Positions 6,611-6,782 of a stretch of 6,782 nt of DNA are shown in pieces. Positions within the stretch are counted from its first letter, which is position 1. Every line of letters starts with the position of its first letter. The translations under genes were made by a program, and so were the position numbers. This DNA is from Rhodospirillaceae bacterium (GTDB lineage Bacteria > Pseudomonadota > Alphaproteobacteria > UBA11136): the NCBI GenBank assembly GCA_018663165.1, contig JABJES010000135.1, positions 1 to 6,782 of the forward strand, given 5' to 3'. The notes below the pieces were generated by a model. That model worked only from the letters and a program-made list of their open reading frames with translations. It made no database searches and had not been told where the DNA came from.

Positions 6611-6782
6611 ATGGTCGCGGAATTTGAAGACCCGTCTGAATTTGCGTTGACACGTCCCAGGGTGTTTATCATTGCCCGGGATCAGGCCCACCGGCGCAAT
6701 CTCAAAGCCCTGTTGACCGGGCATTTCGAGATCAAGGCCTTTGACGATACCCACCGCGCTGGCGAGGCGATTGCCGAAAATC
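6611..6782 (+). CDS. Putative response-regulator receiver-domain protein (3'-truncated by window)
   Basis: An open frame begins at ATG 6611 behind GAGGG and runs off the window after 57 codons. Residues 17-56 (RVFIIARDQAHRRNLKALLTG, then HFEIKAFDDTHRAGEAIAE) follow the beta1-alpha1-beta2-alpha2 pattern of a CheY-like receiver: a hydrophobic strand, an acidic turn, an Arg-rich helix, a second strand and then a helix. The turn reads ARD, so the first of the usual two acidic residues is replaced by arginine. The phospho-accepting aspartate would lie beyond the window, so activity cannot be judged. Composition is GC-rich like the core genes, unlike the OLD gene next to it. The output domain (DNA-binding, GGDEF, HD-GYP or none) is not visible. 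The coding call is fairly safe; the family is inferred from fold pattern only. Confidence 0.6.
   Translation, partial: MVAEFEDPSEFALTRPRVFIIARDQAHRRNLKALLTGHFEIKAFDDTHRAGEAIAEN

Noticed and set aside
1..6782. CRISPR arrays, tRNA, rRNA, insertion sequences
   Set aside because: I saw no regularly spaced repeats, tRNA-like cloverleaf, rRNA sequence, transposase or terminal inverted repeats.

Overview
The window looks like a chromosomal segment of an alphaproteobacterium. It carries the order rnc–era–recO–parC on the plus strand, an arrangement I know from alphaproteobacteria. The genes are moderately GC-rich (one 60-base parC line counts to about 57% G+C), and the proteins resemble alphaproteobacterial versions. 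I cannot name genus or species.

Positions 1-4229 are core housekeeping DNA. They hold the 3' end of rnc (RNase III, dsRNA-binding domain only), complete era (ribosome-assembly GTPase), complete recO (recombination mediator) and complete parC (topoisomerase IV subunit A). rnc and era overlap by 4 nt (ATGA), with a good Shine-Dalgarno inside the end of rnc, so they are probably translationally coupled. recO follows era after 47 nt and parC follows recO after about 15-27 nt. A good sigma70-like hexamer pair lies inside the last codons of recO and could give parC its own promoter.

Positions about 4255-6300 hold a clearly different, AT-rich gene on the minus strand (two sampled 60-base lines count to about 32% and 37% G+C). 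It runs convergently into parC with only 28 nt between the stop codons. It encodes a 678-residue OLD-family protein: an ABC/SMC-type ATPase with Walker A, signature, Walker B and H-loop motifs, followed by a C-terminal TOPRIM nuclease. Its best start is a TTG at 6294 behind a strong AAGGAG, not the upstream GTG of the longest reading frame. OLD-family proteins include anti-phage effectors (P2 Old, GajA of Gabija, the effector of retron Eco8). This one has no helicase or reverse transcriptase beside it, so it looks like a stand-alone (class 1-like) OLD gene acquired horizontally and placed between parC and the next chromosomal gene. It is the main accessory element and the best candidate for an uncharacterised defence function.

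Positions 6295-6610 are non-coding, between two divergent genes. They hold a GC-rich hairpin in the OLD leader, a TTAACCAT element resembling a CtrA half-site, and a weak promoter candidate for the downstream gene. From 6611 to the window end is the start of a plus-strand gene whose first 57 residues resemble the beginning of a response-regulator receiver domain, with a non-canonical ARD in place of the usual acidic pair.
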